A DNA stretch of 5,420 bases from an uncultured Ruminococcus sp. (GTDB taxonomy: Bacteria; Bacillota; Clostridia; Oscillospirales; Ruminococcaceae): assembly GCA_946186215.1 (NCBI GenBank), contig CAMHMM010000148.1, forward strand, positions 1 through 5,420. Reading direction: 5' to 3'. Each line of letters opens with the position of its first letter. Positions within the stretch are counted from its first letter, which is position 1. Positions 3,753-5,420 of this stretch are shown here, piece after piece. Position numbers and translations under genes: made by a program. The notes below the pieces were generated by a model that had not been told where the DNA came from, did no database searches, and worked only from the letters and a program-made list of their open reading frames with translations.

Positions 3753-5420
3753 AAAAAGATAGCCGGAATACTTGCACTGTCTCTCGCGCTCGCTCCCATA
3801 GCACCCTATCTGGGCAACGGAACGGAGGTCAGCGCACTCAGTGCAGAGGATATGATCACCATAACAGGCGGCACGGAGGTCCCCCTTACACTCAAACCCG
3901 GTCAGAAGGTCAGTGTAAAGGGTGTAGTTAAATCCTCCTCCACGGATATCACACTTGTGAGCGTTGGTATCTACGATTCAAAGGGACATTCCATGTCCGG
4001 CGGATCCATAAAGCCCAACTCCACATCCTATGATCTTGCAAGGCTCGACAGATATGTTGAGTTCAACAAACTCTCTCCCGGAAAGTACACATACAGAGTA
4101 TTCGTTTCAAACGGCTCTGAATCAAATTATCCCCTTGTAAATCAGGCATTCATGGTAGACGGAGACAGCTCCGCATCGGCTGACACTGCATCCGCTTCTG
4201 CATCCTCGATGAAGTTTACAGGCGGTGCCAAGATCCCCTCACACATCAATGTAGGCGGAAAGGTCAGCGTATACGGAACGATCAAGTCCGATTCCACCAT
4301 CAAGTCCGTTACTGTGGGAGTATTCGATGAAGCCGGCAACCTTATGACAGGCTCAAAGGCTTCCCCCGATACCAAGTCCTACGACATCAAGGAGCTCGAC
4401 TACGCCGTAAAGTTCAACGACCTCAAGGACGGCGCTTATGTGTTCAGAGTTACCGCAACAAATTCGGATTATTCCAACCATGTGCTCGATGAACAGAAGT
4501 TCACCGTAGGCAGCGGAAAGTCCTCCGGTTCGTCCTCTTCGGCAGTGTCCTCCGGCAGCTCAGGCTCAACAGCATCAGCATCTGTAGGCGGCATCACCCT
4601 CAAGGGCGGCACAGAGCTTCCCTCACACCTTGACAAGGGCAAAACTCTCAGAGTTGTGGGCAGGCTTACCGCAGATTCACCGCTTTCAGTCGTAACTGTC
4701 GGCGTATTTGATGAAACAGGAAAGCTTGCCACCGGTATCAAGGCATCTCCCAACAAGACATCCTACGATCTCAACGAGCTTGACAGATATGTGACCTTCA
4801 ATACTCTTAAGGACGGCATCTACTACTACAGGATCACAGCTGAGCTCGGCGACGGCGAGACACAGGTTCTCGTTCAGAAGAAATTTGCAGTAGGCAGCGC
4901 TACCCTTTCCTCTGTTGCTGCCGATGATGAATATATCAGCGACGATGAGCCCGTTGATGACGATTATCTCCTCGACGACGAGGATGAGGATTATCTCGAG
5001 GATGACGAGGACGACGATGTTCCTATGGATGACGATCTCCTCGAAGACGACGATGATGATTTTTTTCCTGATACCGTCGGTGGAGCAGACGATGACGACG
5101 AAGAAGCAGTAGTGCTCATCGACGATGATTATCTCGGAGAAGATGACGGTCTTGACGACTTCTACGGCGATGATGATGCAGATGATTTCATTGACGGTGA
5201 TGACGAGATCGACGATGACGATGAGTTTGAAGACGAAGATGACGATGGCTTTATCGACGACGGCGATGAGGATGAGGAAGAAGAGGATGCAGGCATAACC
5301 GCAACAGGCGTTGTTCCCATCCCTACAAGCATCAAAGTTGGCAAGACCTACAAGGTCTATGGTACTGTAAGATCCACCGGCTCCAAGCTCACATCCGTGA
5401 CCGCAGGCGTGTTCAACTCC
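3750..5420 (+). CDS. Secreted multi-repeat surface protein with hyperacidic linker (3' truncated)
   Basis: The frame stays open to the window edge, giving 557 residues from ATG 3750 (ATG 3741 would add MKN). Residues 1-32 form a Sec signal peptide: MKK, a hydrophobic core at 4-21, and a likely cleavage after A29 or A32. Three homologous domains of about 100 residues follow (36-137, 154-254, 282-382), and a fourth begins at 516. Shared positions include GGxxxP, a VxVxGxxxS strand, VxVGV(F/Y)DxxG, SYDLxxLDxxVxFNxLxxGxY and a terminal (F)xVG. The linkers differ: Ser/Ala-rich (139-153), Ser/Gly-rich (255-279) and a 122-residue Asp/Glu tract (392-513). I recall similar repeats in Ruminococcus-type cell-wall hydrolases such as GH25 lysozymes, so an enzyme domain or wall anchor may lie beyond the window; this is inference. 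No catalytic domain, dockerin or LPXTG is visible. The gene has its own strong promoter and an unusual ribosome site. Confidence 0.88.
   Translation, partial: MKKIAGILALSLALAPIAPYLGNGTEVSALSAEDMITITGGTEVPLTLKPGQKVSVKGVVKSSSTDITLVSVGIYDSKGHSMSGGSIKPNSTSYDLARLDRYVEFNKLSPGKYTYRVFVSNGSESNYPLVNQAFMVDGDSSASADTASASASSMKFTGGAKIPSHINVGGKVSVYGTIKSDSTIKSVTVGVFDEAGNLMTGSKASPDTKSYDIKELDYAVKFNDLKDGAYVFRVTATNSDYSNHVLDEQKFTVGSGKSSGSSSSAVSSGSSGSTASASVGGITLKGGTELPSHLDKGKTLRVVGRLTADSPLSVVTVGVFDETGKLATGIKASPNKTSYDLNELDRYVTFNTLKDGIYYYRITAELGDGETQVLVQKKFAVGSATLSSVAADDEYISDDEPVDDDYLLDDEDEDYLEDDEDDDVPMDDDLLEDDDDDFFPDTVGGADDDDEEAVVLIDDDYLGEDDGLDDFYGDDDADDFIDGDDEIDDDDEFEDEDDDGFIDDGDEDEEEEDAGITATGVVPIPTSIKVGKTYKVYGTVRSTGSKLTSVTAGVFNS
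3855..5420 (+). repeat. Coding repeats: three complete and one partial ~100-residue domains
   Basis: The repeats lie at 3855-4160, 4209-4511, 4593-4895 and 5295 to the window edge. The GG near each start and the SYD motif are separated by 53, 52 and 52 residues in the first three, so the copies are almost indel-free and diverged mainly by substitution. Repeats 2 and 3 are closest (both read IPSH or LPSH, then VTVGVFDE, KASP and LKDG). Repeat 4 begins ITATGVVPIPTSIKVGK, a more divergent form lacking the GG. The predicted structure is a beta-sandwich of Ig-like type, judged from the alternating hydrophobic strands. Confidence 0.85.
4923..5288 (+). repeat. GAY/GAR-rich low-complexity tract encoding 122-residue Asp/Glu linker
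   Basis: Residues 392-513 of the secreted protein contain by my count 57 Asp and 19 Glu of 122, and no Lys or Arg. Acidic runs are broken at irregular intervals by Tyr/Leu or Phe/Ile pairs (DDDYLLDD, EDYLEDD, DDDLLEDD, DDDYLGEDD, DDFIDGDD). At the DNA level it is an imperfect GAT/GAC/GAG/GAA array, prone to slippage. It may bind divalent cations or act as a repulsive extended spacer; neither is demonstrated by the sequence. Confidence 0.9.

Noticed and set aside
3533..3799. Minus-strand open frame across the regulatory gap
   Set aside because: It covers the promoter and leader on the opposite strand, shows no recognisable domain, and has no convincing ribosome site.
4923..5288. Acidic tract as EF-hand, dockerin or RTX calcium loops
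   Set aside because: The DxDxDG...E loop spacing and the GGxGxDxxx nonapeptide are absent; acidic residues are in runs, not at fixed spacing.
5162..5344. Minus-strand Ser-rich open frame
   Set aside because: It is the reverse complement of the GAY-rich acidic tract; the poly-Ser is a by-product.

Overview
The window looks like chromosomal DNA from a Gram-positive, moderately GC-balanced member of the Clostridia, most likely a Ruminococcus-like member of the Oscillospiraceae. That assignment is an inference. It rests on the style of the cyclophilin (a long inserted loop before the LDG...VFGQV segment), a CotH-domain lipoprotein, and a secreted protein made of about 100-residue beta-type repeats that I associate with Ruminococcus cell-wall proteins. 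All supported genes lie on the + strand.

Layout. Bases 1-482 are the 3' end of a methyl-accepting chemotaxis protein (signalling hairpin only). The 130-base gap after it holds a 14-bp hairpin at 533-567. Next come three closely spaced genes that are probably co-transcribed: a cyclophilin-type prolyl isomerase (613-1323), a Maf-family nucleotide pyrophosphatase (1336-1896; 12-base gap) and a CotH-kinase-family lipoprotein (1938-3506; 41-base gap). Bases 3507-3749 are a regulatory gap. It contains a 15-bp perfect palindrome, a near-consensus extended -10 sigma-A promoter, and a leader of about 110 bases with two hairpins. From 3750 to the window edge, and beyond it, runs a secreted modular protein. 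It has a signal peptide, three complete homologous repeats, a 122-residue Asp/Glu tract with no Lys or Arg, and the start of a fourth repeat. Its reading frame never closes in the window.

How the genes may work together. Maf is a cytosolic housekeeping enzyme. The cyclophilin, the CotH lipoprotein and the repeat protein have possible or likely roles at the cell surface: folding, phosphorylation or modification, and wall attachment. The most unusual signals are in the expression control and architecture of the last gene. A strong Shine-Dalgarno sequence lies too far from the start codon, but a perfect 8-bp hairpin between them would bring the two to normal spacing. The encoded protein then separates its repeats with three chemically different linkers, the last of them extremely acidic. 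No mobile element, CRISPR array, tRNA or rRNA was seen.
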